Shown piece by piece: positions 8,323-20,735 of a stretch of DNA of 64,000 nt (positions are counted from its first letter, which is position 1; the number at the start of each line of letters is the position of its first letter). This DNA is from Peribacillus sp. ACCC06369. Its GTDB lineage: Bacteria > Bacillota > Bacilli > Bacillales > DSM-1321. The notes below the pieces were generated by a model, which was given only the letters and a program-made list of their open reading frames with translations, had not been told where the DNA came from and did not search any database. The stretch spans positions 4,960,001 to 5,024,000 of the forward strand of contig NZ_JAUCEN010000002.1 in NCBI RefSeq assembly GCF_030348945.1. The letters are read 5' to 3'. Both the position numbers and the translations under genes were made by a program.

Positions 8323-9312
8323 TTGAAAAAATTATTCCTTCTTACCCTAACTTGTTTGTTTATTTTGAATGCACCAAGCCAAGTGGCTAAAGCTGCCGAT
8401 ACCCCTGAAGCTTATGCCGGGAGAATGGAGCTATACAAAAATATGGAGGCTACCCTCCAAATCCCATGGTATTACCTTGCTGGGGCTGATCAATATGAGC
8501 ACAGCCTAAGGGCTGCCCGACGGGATTTAGAGCCGGCAAAGGGTTTAATAGGCATCAACATCGAGCCTTCAAAGTGGAGCGGTGCCCTCAATCCTGACTT
8601 GAACGACGTGAACCCGCTCACGATCACATTTTTTGATGGGCTTGGCCAGGATGGGAATGGTGATGGCAAAGCTGATATTACTAATGATACCGATCGCTTA
8701 TATGCTTTTTCGAAGCATCTCCATACTTATGGTGCAGATGAAGATAATATCCGGATCGGCTTGTGGGATTATTATAAACGAGATAAAGCCGTCAGCATCA
8801 TTATCGGCAATGCCGAGATTTATAAGAAATATGGCCGGCTGGATTTACAGGAAAAGGCCTTCCCCGTTCCAGTACGGACTCATTATACGTATTTGAATAC
8901 ATGGGGAAGCGCTCGTGGATGGGGCGGAAGGAGAATCCATGAGGGTACTGATATATTTGCGGATTATAGCCTTCCCGTTCGATCAACGAGCTATGGCATC
9001 ATCGAAATGAAAGGCTGGAATAAATTTGGCGGTTGGCGGATCGGGATACGGGATTTAAATAATACGTATCATTACTTTGCTCATTTAAGCGGTTTTGCCA
9101 AAGGATTGAAAGTCGGACAGATCGTCGAGCCCGGGCAAGTCATCGGAGGTGTTGGCAGTACAGGTTACGGCCCTCCGGGAACTTCAGGGAAATTCCCTCC
9201 GCATCTTCATTACGGAATGTACAAAGACAACGGAATCACGGAATGGAGCTTTGACCCTTACCCCTATTTGAAAATGTGGGAAAGGAAGGATTTAGCTAAA
9301 AAGAAAAAGTAA
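8323..9312 (+). CDS. lytH: Sporulation-specific L-Ala-D-Glu endopeptidase LytH (M23 family)
   Basis: LytH trims muropeptide side chains to single L-Ala during spore cortex formation. The protein of 329 aa has a signal peptide ending near AKA (about residue 24), a linking domain, and a C-terminal LytM/M23 metallopeptidase domain. The zinc motifs are HEGTDIF (HxxxD) and HLHY (HxH). The start is TTG 8323, with AAAGGAG 9 nt upstream; the nearby ATG at 8304 is in another frame. It is followed by yunB as in B. subtilis, where lytH (yunA) is expressed in the mother cell under sigma-K. I could not define the promoter here. Confidence 0.92.
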   Translation: MKKLFLLTLTCLFILNAPSQVAKAADTPEAYAGRMELYKNMEATLQIPWYYLAGADQYEHSLRAARRDLEPAKGLIGINIEPSKWSGALNPDLNDVNPLTITFFDGLGQDGNGDGKADITNDTDRLYAFSKHLHTYGADEDNIRIGLWDYYKRDKAVSIIIGNAEIYKKYGRLDLQEKAFPVPVRTHYTYLNTWGSARGWGGRRIHEGTDIFADYSLPVRSTSYGIIEMKGWNKFGGWRIGIRDLNNTYHYFAHLSGFAKGLKVGQIVEPGQVIGGVGSTGYGPPGTSGKFPPHLHYGMYKDNGITEWSFDPYPYLKMWERKDLAKKKK

Positions 9313-9342
9313 GCGGCGATGAATTTTACGCTGCTTTTTTTT
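9312..9342 (+). terminator. Terminator after lytH
   Basis: The stem AGCGGCG / CGCTGCT contains one G-U pair and is followed by a run of eight T. The stem begins within the lytH stop codon. Confidence 0.82.
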
Positions 9343-9399
9343 GATTCGAACATAAACCCCTGAACTTGATGCATAGGTATTAGTAAAGGGGGCTAAAGC

Positions 9400-10149
9400 G
9401 TGTTCCGAAAAAGATTTCGAACAAAGAAATTCCGAAAGAAGGGGCCTCTTCCCACCCGAAAAGTATTTCTCTATTCCTTTATCCTTTTTATCATAACCAG
9501 CATCATGACTCTTTGGTACGTTGATAAATCAATCGAACCCGTGATCATGAGTGTAGCCGAATATGAAATCAAACGGATTGCAACGGAAACGATTCATGAA
9601 TCGGTTGATGAGAATATAGCCAAGGTGGATATGAACAAAATCATCACCAACAACGAGGGTGGTAAGGACTCCAGTTCATCCTATAGCTTCAATCCGGTCA
9701 TATACAGCGAATTGCGCGCTAGCATTACGAAGGATATTCAAAAGAAGCTTGGCATCAAAAAGGGAAATCCTTTTAAAACGGGTTCAGCCAAAATAAATGA
9801 TGAACAATATAAAAGTGTGGTCTATTATATACCTTTGGGTGTCGTGACCGGGAATAACCTCCTTTCCAACTACGGACCTGAAATCCCCGTGAAAATGTCA
9901 GTCATCGGCAATGTTGAATCGGATTTGAGGACAAAACTGACAAACGCAGGCATCAATAATGTGTATTATGAATTGATTGTGGATTTTGATGTCAATATTC
10001 AAATCGTCATCCCCTCTTTCACCAAGGAGACCAAGGTAAGTCAGGAAGTGACAGTCGGCAGTCTGCTAATTGAAGGTGATGTACCAAGTTATTATAGTAA
10101 CGGAAACGGTTCGTTGGCACCTGCCATCATGAAGGAAAACAAGGAATAA
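9400..10149 (+). CDS. yunB: Sporulation protein YunB
   Basis: This 249-aa membrane-anchored protein matches YunB, which is made in the mother cell and needed for efficient sporulation in B. subtilis. A basic N-terminus is followed by one transmembrane segment at about residues 23-42 and an extracytoplasmic domain resembling the SpoIIR/YunB group, with YYIPLGVVTGNNLLSNYGPEIPV as the conserved central part. It starts with GTG 9400 behind AAAGGGGG. It is monocistronic between two terminators. Its biochemical role is unknown. Confidence 0.9.
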   Translation: MFRKRFRTKKFRKKGPLPTRKVFLYSFILFIITSIMTLWYVDKSIEPVIMSVAEYEIKRIATETIHESVDENIAKVDMNKIITNNEGGKDSSSSYSFNPVIYSELRASITKDIQKKLGIKKGNPFKTGSAKINDEQYKSVVYYIPLGVVTGNNLLSNYGPEIPVKMSVIGNVESDLRTKLTNAGINNVYYELIVDFDVNIQIVIPSFTKETKVSQEVTVGSLLIEGDVPSYYSNGNGSLAPAIMKENKE

Positions 10150-10151
10150 TA

Positions 10152-10186
10152 AAACCAGCTTATCCTTGTGGTTAGGCTGGTTCTTG
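10152..10186 (+). terminator. Probable terminator after yunB
   Basis: The inverted repeat AACCAGC / GCTGGTT has a 16-nt loop and is followed by a weak T-rich tail. It lies directly after the yunB stop codon. Confidence 0.5.
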
Positions 10187-10335
10187 TATATTGAGACATT
10201 TCATGATCAGCAAATGCAGGTTTTTATTCAAGTCCACTTCATACTTTTATCTGTTCCCCATTTTCTTGAAGTATCCTGATCATTGGGCAGTCCCCTATCC
10301 CCTCATTTTGAGCTGATATCACCCCTTTTCTCCCA

Positions 10336-10890
10336 TCATTCAATTCTGAGCTGACCGGGTTTACGAAGGATTTCCAAAGGTACGAGCATTTTGCCGACAT
10401 CATGTAAAATCGCGCCCAGCCCAAGAATTTCGAGATTCTTTTCATTAATGTTCAATTCCATCCCGATCGCCAGGGTATAATAAGGTCACATTGAAGGAGT
10501 GAGTAAAGATGTAGTCGTCGTTTGTATAAACTTCGGCCAATAAAGTCATTAACTCTTTATTCCTATTCAGCTCGTCCATGACTTGACGTTAGCCTGCTCT
10601 ATCGTGAACGATCCATCAAGGTTGATTTTGTTTTTCATGTCTAGGAATGTGGTTTCAATCGTATTAATGGCTTCTCTCCTTAGTTTCCCGGATACTGGAG
10701 GCATTGGAATAATGTCATCCGTCCTGTAATCTTGGATGTAAACAAAGGGAATATTAAAGGACACCAGTCGATTGATCATTTTCTGAGTTAATATAAGATC
10801 TTCACATAATAGGATATGGCCCCGCTCATTATAGATATTTTTTCCGAGCCTGGCTCCAGGGCTTAGGGTCTTTGTGATAGCTAGCCTCAT
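10336..10890 (-). pseudogene. Decayed HD-GYP domain phosphodiesterase gene
   Basis: The piece starting at ATG 10890 (GGAGT upstream) reads MRLAITKTLSPGARLGKN and continues through NIPFVYIQDYRTDDI, the N-terminal part typical of Bacillus HD-GYP proteins. The frame breaks near 10580. It continues in another frame as DELNRNKELMTLL and THSFNVTLL, breaks again near 10475, and resumes as IGMELNINEKNLEILG followed by GAILHDVGKMLVP, the HD half of the HD-GYP signature. It stops at 10336. The GYP half and the C-terminus are missing. At least two frameshifts and a 3' truncation make it a pseudogene. The intact family hydrolyses cyclic di-GMP or related nucleotides. Confidence 0.85.
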
Positions 10891-11045
10891 TCTTGTACTC
10901 CATTTCCACATTCAATATTTGTAAATAAAACCATTTTTTTCCTTTATAAGGGTTATCGGAAAATAATTTGATAAATGAATCCATTATTGAATAAATCTTT
11001 GGTAAAAAACAAGGCCCCCTTCTGGGTAAAAGAAAGCCCACCTTT

Positions 11046-11348
11046 TCAAATCATCTTGATTAATGCTTCTTTACCAATCATTCCTGGATGAATGCCCTTT
11101 TCCACGGCCTCCCAGGTAACTGATTCAAGCGGCGCTTCCAAAAGCTCTTCAATCGATTTAACTCCTGTGGCCCTTCCTGCAAGGATTTTACGATCTCTCA
11201 ATTTATCATTCAACAGTCCTACATCTAACGCACCGCACATTATATACCCTTTTTCGGACGCGACAGCAAGTAAATTCGTTTTGGGAAGTCGGACTGAAAT
11301 GGCTAGGAATGTATGATTATTAAGTATTATAGGTATCATGCTAATCAA
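11046..11348 (-). CDS. yunC: YunC-like DUF1805 protein
   Basis: A protein of about 100 aa matching YunC (DUF1805), an alpha/beta fold of unknown function. The signature is VRLPKTNLL, then KGYIMCGALDVGLLN, GRATGV and a C-terminal GIHPGM. The upstream open frame reaches 11417, but family length favours a start at TTG 11348, 9 nt after AAAGGGG, or at ATG 11339, which lacks a good site at normal spacing. It lies 61 bp downstream of yunD, probably in the same transcript. The ribosome site is part of a long inverted repeat described separately. Confidence 0.88.
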   Translation of the reverse strand: MISMIPIILNNHTFLAISVRLPKTNLLAVASEKGYIMCGALDVGLLNDKLRDRKILAGRATGVKSIEELLEAPLESVTWEAVEKGIHPGMIGKEALIKMI

Positions 11349-11350
11349 TT

Positions 11351-11398
11351 GGTTTCGCCCCTTTCTTCCCCATACTTTATGAAAAAAAGGGCGAAACC
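11351..11398 (-). promoter_or_regulatory. Hairpin that covers the yunC ribosome-binding site
   Basis: Reading the minus strand, GGTTTCGCCCTTT (11398-11386) can pair with AAAGGGGCGAAACC (11364-11351), leaving one bulged G. The second arm contains the AAAGGGG that would serve yunC. It lies between the yunD stop (11410) and the yunC start. It could be an RBS-sequestering structure or an intercistronic terminator; the short T-run in the first arm does not favour termination. Confidence 0.5.
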
Positions 11399-11409
11399 GT
11401 GATTTAGCG

Positions 11410-12795
11410 TTAGGCATCCGTATACATTTTTTTCAACTTCCATAAAAGGATATCCCGCAAGAATTCCGGTAATAGGTATTTCTTACGATTGGAGCGCTGG
11501 ATACTTGGAAAAAAGTGCCCAAACGTGAACATATCAGGTATTGCCAATTTATAAGACTTATCTGCCTGCAGTTTCTCCCCTTTTATCAGAATCCCATTTA
11601 CGATTCCATTCTCCATTTCGTTAAATTCAATTTGATCATATTGCATGACTCCCATGATTTTTCCGCGGAAACCGAAACCTTTCACTTGGATATGAGGCCA
11701 CTCCTCATTTCTCGATTGCATTAAGATTTCTTTTAACTCATTCCCATTTACTTCAACGACGCAAGGATTGATGGGGTGTGGGCAGATTCTGTGAATATCC
11801 CCTTTTGTGACTGGTCCCTTCGGCAATCCCTCGAGCAGAAGACCAGCATTCAAAAAGGTGCAATCCGCCTGACTCCATTCCCTTAAGGCCTCTCCAAGGA
11901 TTTTTGTCAAAGCACTTACCTTGAACCAATCATTGTCCAAGGCTTCCGGCAAGTCCACTGCGACCTGTTTTAGCATTTCCCCTCCGGCCTGGTACATCGC
12001 TTCAATCCATGCCCGTTCATCCTCTAATTCCGAAAAGTCATTGGTATCATATAGAATGGCACTCTTCTGGCTAATTCTCTTTTCCTGATTGACGGTCATT
12101 TCCACCTGTCCAACAAAAAAACCATATTTTCCTGCACCGCAAAGGAGTGTATCATTGATCACTTTCCCTTGGTGAAGGATATGGTGGGTATGCGCGCCAA
12201 GTATGACGTCAATCTCCGGAAAGTCCACTGCCATCCTCTCATCATCATGGATGCCCAGGTGAGAAAGGATGATGATGACATCCGCCTCTGTTTTGACCCT
12301 TTCAAGCTGTACCTTTAACTCCGCGAATGGTTCTGTTATCTCCCAGCCCAACGCAGAATAAAACTTTTGAAAAAAGGCTGTCAAACCTATCATGGCGATC
12401 TTGGTGCCTTTTTCCGTTGTATGTATCCAATATGGCAGCGCCCATTCCGGTCTTTCAGTATTTCCGTAATAAATATTGGCTGCCAAGACTTTGAACCTTG
12501 CTTGATCATATAAGGAGTCTAACGCATCATGAGGTAAAGTGATCCCTTCATTATTGCCGATGGTCACATATTGGTAGCCCGCTTCATTCAGCAGTTCAAT
12601 ATTCCCTTTACCCAACGTACCTTCTGTATATGGATGCCAGCGGTCCACATGATCACCTATATCAAGTATGATCGCTTCTTCTCCCGTTTCTTGATGAAGT
12701 TGTCTTCTATCTTTAAGAAACTTATCAATACGAGGCCAATTCTCAAAATGACTATGGAGATCATTGGTGTGATATAAATGAATGATTTCTGACAT
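11410..12795 (-). CDS. yunD: YunD-like metallophosphoesterase / 5'-nucleotidase
   Basis: A 461-aa protein of the 5'-nucleotidase family. The N-terminal calcineurin-like metal site is made of YHTNDLHSHFE, DIGDHVDRW, IGNNEG, ILSHLG and GAHTHH. The C-terminal 5'-nucleotidase domain follows. No signal peptide is present, so unlike many secreted relatives it is cytoplasmic. The B. subtilis YunD is about the same length and its substrate is uncertain. The start ATG at 12795 is 7 nt after AGGAGG; the adjacent ATG at 12798 is an alternative. The RBS lies just before the yunE stop region, so yunE-yunD-yunC look like one transcript. Confidence 0.9.
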   Translation of the reverse strand: MSEIIHLYHTNDLHSHFENWPRIDKFLKDRRQLHQETGEEAIILDIGDHVDRWHPYTEGTLGKGNIELLNEAGYQYVTIGNNEGITLPHDALDSLYDQARFKVLAANIYYGNTERPEWALPYWIHTTEKGTKIAMIGLTAFFQKFYSALGWEITEPFAELKVQLERVKTEADVIIILSHLGIHDDERMAVDFPEIDVILGAHTHHILHQGKVINDTLLCGAGKYGFFVGQVEMTVNQEKRISQKSAILYDTNDFSELEDERAWIEAMYQAGGEMLKQVAVDLPEALDNDWFKVSALTKILGEALREWSQADCTFLNAGLLLEGLPKGPVTKGDIHRICPHPINPCVVEVNGNELKEILMQSRNEEWPHIQVKGFGFRGKIMGVMQYDQIEFNEMENGIVNGILIKGEKLQADKSYKLAIPDMFTFGHFFPSIQRSNRKKYLLPEFLRDILLWKLKKMYTDA

Positions 12796-12811
12796 CATTT
12801 TTCCTCCTCGT

Positions 12812-13639
12812 TTATCCTGTAATACCTTGGTATATAAGACGTAAACCAATGATTATCAGCACTATTTTTAACATATTTTCCAGCGACGCGCTTTTTAGGC
12901 GCGTATTGATGAATGCCCCCAACTTAGCACCGAACCATGCACCTGGAATCAGGGCAAAAACATATGGCCAATTTACATTTCCAAGGGAAATATGCGTAAT
13001 CGAATTAGTGATGGAAGACAGAAATACCATGAACATCGAAGTCGCTACAGCCATATGCGGAGGGAAGAAGAAAAGAAGCATCATTACGGGAACCATTAAG
13101 GCTCCGCCGCCAATCCCAAATAACCCGGAGCTGAATCCCACGAAAAAAGTAATCAATACAGCTATAAGGGGGTGGTAACCATAAGAAAATGAATGTCCAT
13201 TTTCAGTTTTATACGTTTTGACCATTTTCCCTTTTCCAGGCTTGAAAACCATTGGCTTCAACCGGTCCTTCACTAATAACACGATAGCCATGAAAACCAT
13301 GAAAATCCCAAAGTACAATGAAAAAGCTTCGACATTAAGGTTTTTATTAACATATGCCCCTATTATGCCACCTGGTGCACTGCCTATAAAGAAGATTAAG
13401 CCGGCCTTATAATCCACCACTTTATGTTTTAAATAAGATAAAGTAGAAGATAACCCCGTGAAAATCATGATAACGGTTGAAACACCTACGGCCACTTGAG
13501 GTGTCAGCTCATCGATTATATTTGTCGAAGTACCTAAATATAAAAGAGAAGGCACAATGATGATGCCTCCGCCCAGACCGACAAGAGAGCCGATTGATCC
13601 CGCTAATAATCCGATACCCACTAAAACTAACCATACCAT
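12812..13639 (-). CDS. yunE: TSUP/TauE-SafE family membrane transporter YunE
   Basis: A 275-aa polytopic membrane protein of the DUF81/TauE-SafE family with about eight hydrophobic segments. The two internal repeats show the family hallmark: LVGLGGGIIIVPSLLYLG near the N-terminus and GLFGIGGGALMVPVMMLLF in the second half. Family members export sulfite, sulfoacetate or related anions; no specific substrate can be named. It is first in the yunEDC group, with its stop 16 nt before the yunD start. Confidence 0.9.
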   Translation of the reverse strand: MVWLVLVGIGLLAGSIGSLVGLGGGIIIVPSLLYLGTSTNIIDELTPQVAVGVSTVIMIFTGLSSTLSYLKHKVVDYKAGLIFFIGSAPGGIIGAYVNKNLNVEAFSLYFGIFMVFMAIVLLVKDRLKPMVFKPGKGKMVKTYKTENGHSFSYGYHPLIAVLITFFVGFSSGLFGIGGGALMVPVMMLLFFFPPHMAVATSMFMVFLSSITNSITHISLGNVNWPYVFALIPGAWFGAKLGAFINTRLKSASLENMLKIVLIIIGLRLIYQGITG

Positions 13640-13723
13640 GAAGAAATCCGCCTTTTCCTGTTTGTGAGGATAGCACCTCTACTAGCTTGTCACATCTTCT
13701 CTTTATTGATTATATAATGCCTT

Positions 13724-14572
13724 TTAAAACAAACCAAGCTGCCTTGGAGCCAGTCCTTCATATTCAATACCAAGCAACTCAATCATTTGTTTGGCATTAT
13801 CGGCGGCATCTCCGCCTGAGTTATTATTGAACAGGACATATATCTCCTTGGATTCCTTTTCCAATATCCTTATTTTCTTCACCCATTCAGTCAATTCCTG
13901 ATGATTATATCGGTATAAGTACCTAACCTCACGCCAATCATCACCCGAAGAAGGTCTCTGCCAACCATGCAGGTTACGGCCATGAAAGCGTATCAGGGTT
14001 TTATCTTTATCGGTGGCATGCAGAACGACAGGAATGGATCCCTCTCCAGCCTGCGGCTCATCGCATACACTATGGATCCAGCCTTCCTCTTGGATAAAGT
14101 CCAAAGTTTGCTGGACTACGCTTGGTCTGTACCAGCTTTGATTCCGAAATTCTATGGCAGCTGGAATATCGCCCATTTCAGCTTTGCACCATCGCAGGTA
14201 ATTCACGTTTTCACGCTTACAATCAAACCATGGCGGAAACTGAAATAAGACCATCGCGAGCTTCCCTGACTTCTGATAAGCTTCCAGAGAGTCGCGAAAT
14301 GCCTTGAACATTTCCTTCTTACTTTCAAATGGGATCTCCCCACGCTGATGTCCTGTCATCCCTTGATAGGCTTTGACGACAAACTTGAATAATGCCGGCG
14401 TCTCTGATACCCACTTTTCACTGTTCCTCTTTGGCTGGACTGCATAAAATGAGGCATCCACCTCCACAATGGGAAAATGAGCCCCATACTCTTTGAGTTT
14501 ATCACGTTGGGACACACCGCCATGATACAAACTATCATGATCCCCCCAACCTGTCACACCAACATAAATCAT
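13724..14572 (-). CDS. yunF: DUF72 family protein YunF
   Basis: A 282-aa TIM-barrel-like DUF72 protein. It carries VGVTGWGDHDSLY at the start, EVDASFYAVQP, LFQFPPWF, AIEFRNQSWY, RFHGRN and a late VLFNNNSGGDAADNA, all typical for the family. The function is unknown; the barrel resembles sugar-isomerase or endonuclease IV-like folds. The open frame extends to 14683, but ATG 14572 with AGGAG upstream fits the family N-terminus MIYVGVTGWG. It is the last gene of the yun segment and is followed by the suf operon. Confidence 0.88.
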   Translation of the reverse strand: MIYVGVTGWGDHDSLYHGGVSQRDKLKEYGAHFPIVEVDASFYAVQPKRNSEKWVSETPALFKFVVKAYQGMTGHQRGEIPFESKKEMFKAFRDSLEAYQKSGKLAMVLFQFPPWFDCKRENVNYLRWCKAEMGDIPAAIEFRNQSWYRPSVVQQTLDFIQEEGWIHSVCDEPQAGEGSIPVVLHATDKDKTLIRFHGRNLHGWQRPSSGDDWREVRYLYRYNHQELTEWVKKIRILEKESKEIYVLFNNNSGGDAADNAKQMIELLGIEYEGLAPRQLGLF

Positions 14573-14693
14573 CTGCACCATCACTCCTCTCGGGACAGTC
14601 CCCATTTCCTGACTTCTTCCTTTATTATTTTTTACCCTTATTGAGCCATATTTAATCTTTGGTATAAGAGTGTCATATATCACTTTCCAAATA

Positions 14694-14730
14694 CAAAAGC
14701 CTGCCAGGCAAACCCGGCAGGCTTTTGTAT
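14694..14730. terminator. Strong terminator downstream of sufB
   Basis: A 12-bp stem CAAAAGCCTGCC / GGCAGGCTTTTG with a 10-nt loop. It ends the leftward suf operon, which has its last stop codon at 14774. Confidence 0.8.
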
Positions 14731-14773
14731 GAATGGTTATTCTAAATCGCCTTACAGGCAGGCCAGTCGGATA

Positions 14774-16171
14774 TTAACCGATGGAGCCTTCCATTTCGAA
14801 CTTGATCAGACGGTTCATTTCAACCGCATATTCCATTGGAAGTTCTTTTGTAAATGGTTCGATGAAGCCCATTACGATCATTTCCGTTGCTTCTTGCTCA
14901 GAAATTCCGCGGCTCATCAAGTAGAACAATTGTTCCTCAGATACTTTGGAAACCTTCGCTTCGTGTTCAAGGGAAATGTTGTCATTCAAGATTTCGTTGT
15001 AAGGGATTGTATCAGATGTAGACTGATTATCCATGATTAATGTATCACATTCAATGTTGGAACGAGCCCCATCGGCTTTACGTCCGAAGTGAACGATACC
15101 GCGGTATGTTACTTTACCGCCTTGTTTAGAAATTGATTTTGATACAATGGTTGAAGATGTATTTGGCGCTAGGTGAATCATTTTAGCTCCAGCATCTTGG
15201 TGTTGGCCTTTACCGGCAATGGCAATGGATAATGTCATACCGCGAGCGCCTTCACCTTTTAAGATGACAGCAGGATATTTCATTGTCAATTTAGAACCGA
15301 TGTTACCATCAATCCATTCCATTGTTGCGTTTGCTTCACAAACCGCACGTTTCGTAACCAGGTTAAACACGTTGTTTGCCCAGTTTTGGATCGTCGTATA
15401 ACGGCAGTAAGCATCTTTTTTAATGATGATTTCAACAACCGCACTATGAAGGGAGTTAGTTGTATAAACAGGTGCTGTACAACCTTCTACATAGTGAACG
15501 GATGCGCCTTCATCAACAATAATAAGCGTACGTTCGAATTGACCCATGTTTTCAGAGTTGATTCGGAAATAAGCTTGAAGCGGAGTATCCACTTTAACGC
15601 CTTTTGGTACATAGATGAAAGATCCACCTGACCAAACTGCTGAATTCAATGCCGAGAATTTATTGTCAGTCGGCGGAATCGTTTTTCCAAAATGCTCACG
15701 GAAGATATCTTCATTTTCACGAAGTGCTGAGTCCGTATCTTTAAACACGATACCCATATCTTCCAATTCCACTTTCATGCTATGGTAAACCACTTCTGAT
15801 TCATATTGAGCAGATACGCCTGCAAGGTATTTTTGTTCAGCTTCAGGAATTCCCAATTTATCAAAAGTCTGTTTGATTTCATCAGGAACTTCATCCCAGG
15901 ATTTCTCTGATTTCTCTGATGGTTTAACATAGTATGTGATTTCATCAAAGTTCAAGCTTTGCATGTCGCCGCCCCATTGAGGCATTGGCATGTTGTAGAA
16001 ATGCTCCAATGATTTCAAACGGAAATCAAGCATCCATTGCGGTTCATCCTTCATTCGAGAAATTTCTTCCACGATTTCTTTTGTCAGACCACGCTTTGAA
16101 CGGAAGATGGAAACATCTTTATCCGCAAAGCCATATTTATAATCGCCTATATCAGGCATTTTCTTTGCCAT
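14774..16171 (-). CDS. sufB: Fe-S cluster scaffold protein SufB
   Basis: SufB forms the SufBC(2)D scaffold on which Fe-S clusters are built before transfer to target proteins. The 465-aa protein has the right-handed beta-helix SUF core. [45 protein letters not shown] and the C-terminal [21 protein letters not shown] are diagnostic. It is the last gene of sufCDSUB, and GGAGG lies 8-10 nt before ATG 16171. Confidence 0.98.
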   Translation of the reverse strand: MAKKMPDIGDYKYGFADKDVSIFRSKRGLTKEIVEEISRMKDEPQWMLDFRLKSLEHFYNMPMPQWGGDMQSLNFDEITYYVKPSEKSEKSWDEVPDEIKQTFDKLGIPEAEQKYLAGVSAQYESEVVYHSMKVELEDMGIVFKDTDSALRENEDIFREHFGKTIPPTDNKFSALNSAVWSGGSFIYVPKGVKVDTPLQAYFRINSENMGQFERTLIIVDEGASVHYVEGCTAPVYTTNSLHSAVVEIIIKKDAYCRYTTIQNWANNVFNLVTKRAVCEANATMEWIDGNIGSKLTMKYPAVILKGEGARGMTLSIAIAGKGQHQDAGAKMIHLAPNTSSTIVSKSISKQGGKVTYRGIVHFGRKADGARSNIECDTLIMDNQSTSDTIPYNEILNDNISLEHEAKVSKVSEEQLFYLMSRGISEQEATEMIVMGFIEPFTKELPMEYAVEMNRLIKFEMEGSIG

Positions 16172-16226
16172 AGCTCGTATTCCTCCATTTCAAATGGCTG
16201 AATTACAACAGCTCATTTTAATTTAA

Positions 16227-19175
<2,949 letters not shown>

Positions 19176-19190
19176 TGCAAATCCTCCTAC

Positions 19191-19976
19191 TTACGCTTCT
19201 TCGCCAACAGTTTCGTCTTCAATGCCCAATTCTTGTTTGATCCAATCATAACCTTCCGCTTCCAAGCGGGCAGCAAGTTCAGGACCGCCTGATTTAACGA
19301 CACGTCCTTGCATCATTACATGTACATAATCAGGAGTGATGTAATTTAATAGACGTTGGTAGTGAGTGATGATCAAGCATCCAAAGTCTTCTCCGCGCAT
19401 TTCGTTGATTCCTTTTGAAACGACTTTAAGTGCATCGATATCAAGACCTGAATCAATCTCATCCAAAATTGCAATTTTAGGTTGGATCATCATTAATTGA
19501 AGGATCTCGTTACGTTTTTTCTCTCCGCCGGAGAAACCTTCATTCAGATAGCGTTGCGCCATATCTTCATCCATTTCAAGGAATTCCATTTTTTGATCCA
19601 TTTGACGGATGAACTTCATCAATGAAATTTCATCGCCTTCTTCACGGCGTGCATTAATGGAAGAACGTAGGAAGTCAGCGTTTGTAACACCACTGATTTC
19701 ACTTGGATATTGCATAGCTAGGAATAGGCCTGCACGAGCGCGCTCGTCGACTTCCATTTCCAATACGTCTTCACCATCGAATGTGATGCTTCCGCTTGTT
19801 ACTTCATATTTAGGGTGACCCATGATCGCTGATGATAAAGTGGATTTACCAGTTCCATTTGGTCCCATGATCGCATGGATTTCCCCACCTTTAACTTCAA
19901 GGTTTACCCCTTTTAAAATCTCTTTGCCTTCAATTGATACGTGAAGATCTTTAACCGTTAATGTAGAAGCTGACAT
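19191..19976 (-). CDS. sufC: Fe-S assembly ATPase SufC
   Basis: A soluble ABC-type ATPase, 261 aa, that drives conformational change in the SufBCD scaffold. Walker A GPNGTGKST is at residues 38-46, the signature is NEGFSGGEKKRNE, and Walker B is PKIAILDEIDSGLD. The EIDSGLD form is typical of SufC. It is the first gene of the operon; GGAGG precedes ATG 19976 and a sigma-A-type promoter lies upstream. Confidence 0.98.
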   Translation of the reverse strand: MSASTLTVKDLHVSIEGKEILKGVNLEVKGGEIHAIMGPNGTGKSTLSSAIMGHPKYEVTSGSITFDGEDVLEMEVDERARAGLFLAMQYPSEISGVTNADFLRSSINARREEGDEISLMKFIRQMDQKMEFLEMDEDMAQRYLNEGFSGGEKKRNEILQLMMIQPKIAILDEIDSGLDIDALKVVSKGINEMRGEDFGCLIITHYQRLLNYITPDYVHVMMQGRVVKSGGPELAARLEAEGYDWIKQELGIEDETVGEEA

Positions 19977-20080
19977 AATAATACCTCCGTGAACTAATTC
20001 CTATTTTATTACCAGAAAGTAAAGATTACTTTCTCGACTATAAATTTACGTAAAACCATTCTCATTTTATTCTCATTCCA

Positions 20081-20109
20081 ATTTTATAACAAATCCAATT
20101 TGGAATCAA
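20081..20109 (-). promoter_or_regulatory. Sigma-A-type promoter of the suf operon
   Basis: On the minus strand, TTGATT (20109-20104) and TAAAAT (20086-20081) are separated by 17 nt. Just downstream, ATGAGAAT occurs twice in a 20-nt stretch, which might be a regulator site; the pattern is not a full Fur or PerR box. Confidence 0.6.
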
Positions 20110-20429
20110 CTAATATAGAAAGGTGTTTCCACTTCTTACATGTTAAAAACCTGTCCTATTCTTACCATACTAACAGATATAGCCTATTTACAGCATATTA
20201 AGCCTTATTTTAGCTTTTGTTAAAATTATCTTATTATTCGGCAAACCTTCGTTCTTATTAATATATGTCCGAAAGAGTTTATCGGATGGTATGAACGTTC
20301 CGCTTTGAAAATAAAAAAATCGGGCTGTAAGGCATTATGTAAGTTCATCCAATAAGGAAACCCTTATTTTCTGGACCACTTACCATTTTACCTCTACAGA
20401 CCGATCTTTTAAAGAACTCTTTTATATAC
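20110..20429. other. AT-rich intergenic region upstream of suf
   Basis: About 320 bp between the suf promoter and a doubtful small frame. I see no gene, repeat or recognisable RNA element here. Confidence 0.5.
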
Positions 20430-20633
20430 TTAGCCGTGAATTTTGCGTTGCAGGTCCAGGACCATTTTGTTGCACTTTTCATGTTCCCTATCTCGTTCTT
20501 TCTCAACCTCGATACGGAGGTCTAAGTTTCTACTGTACTCACTGTAGCCAATCCCATGTGAAGACTGCATCGCCTTTTCCATTTCGCTTGTTACATTTAA
20601 ATCCAGAGTATTGATAGTGAACCATCCTTTCAA
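20430..20633 (-). CDS. Doubtful small hypothetical protein
   Basis: A 67-aa frame with a charged, helix-prone C-terminal half (RIEVEKERDREHEKCNKMVLDLQRKI). The only start giving this length is TTG 20633, and it has no clear ribosome site. It could be a small coiled-coil protein or the remnant of a longer gene. Composition looks protein-like, but nothing else supports expression. Confidence 0.25.
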   Translation of the reverse strand: MKGWFTINTLDLNVTSEMEKAMQSSHGIGYSEYSRNLDLRIEVEKERDREHEKCNKMVLDLQRKIHG

Positions 20634-20695
20634 ATTTGTGTATCATTTTATTACCTTCAATCATTCTCTACCCTTTTACTATCATATATAAACAT

Positions 20696-20726
20696 GAAAA
20701 AACGACCTGAATTACATCAGGTCGTC
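20696..20726 (-). terminator. Terminator of metNPQ
   Basis: Stem ACGACCTGA / TCAGGTCGT with a 6-nt loop, followed on the minus strand by TTTTTT. It lies 10 bp after the metQ stop codon. Confidence 0.9.
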
Positions 20727-20735
20727 ATTGTTGAA

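Noticed and set aside
20030..20080. A Fur or PerR box at the suf promoter from the repeated ATGAGAAT
   Set aside because: The two copies are direct, not inverted, and do not match either consensus well.
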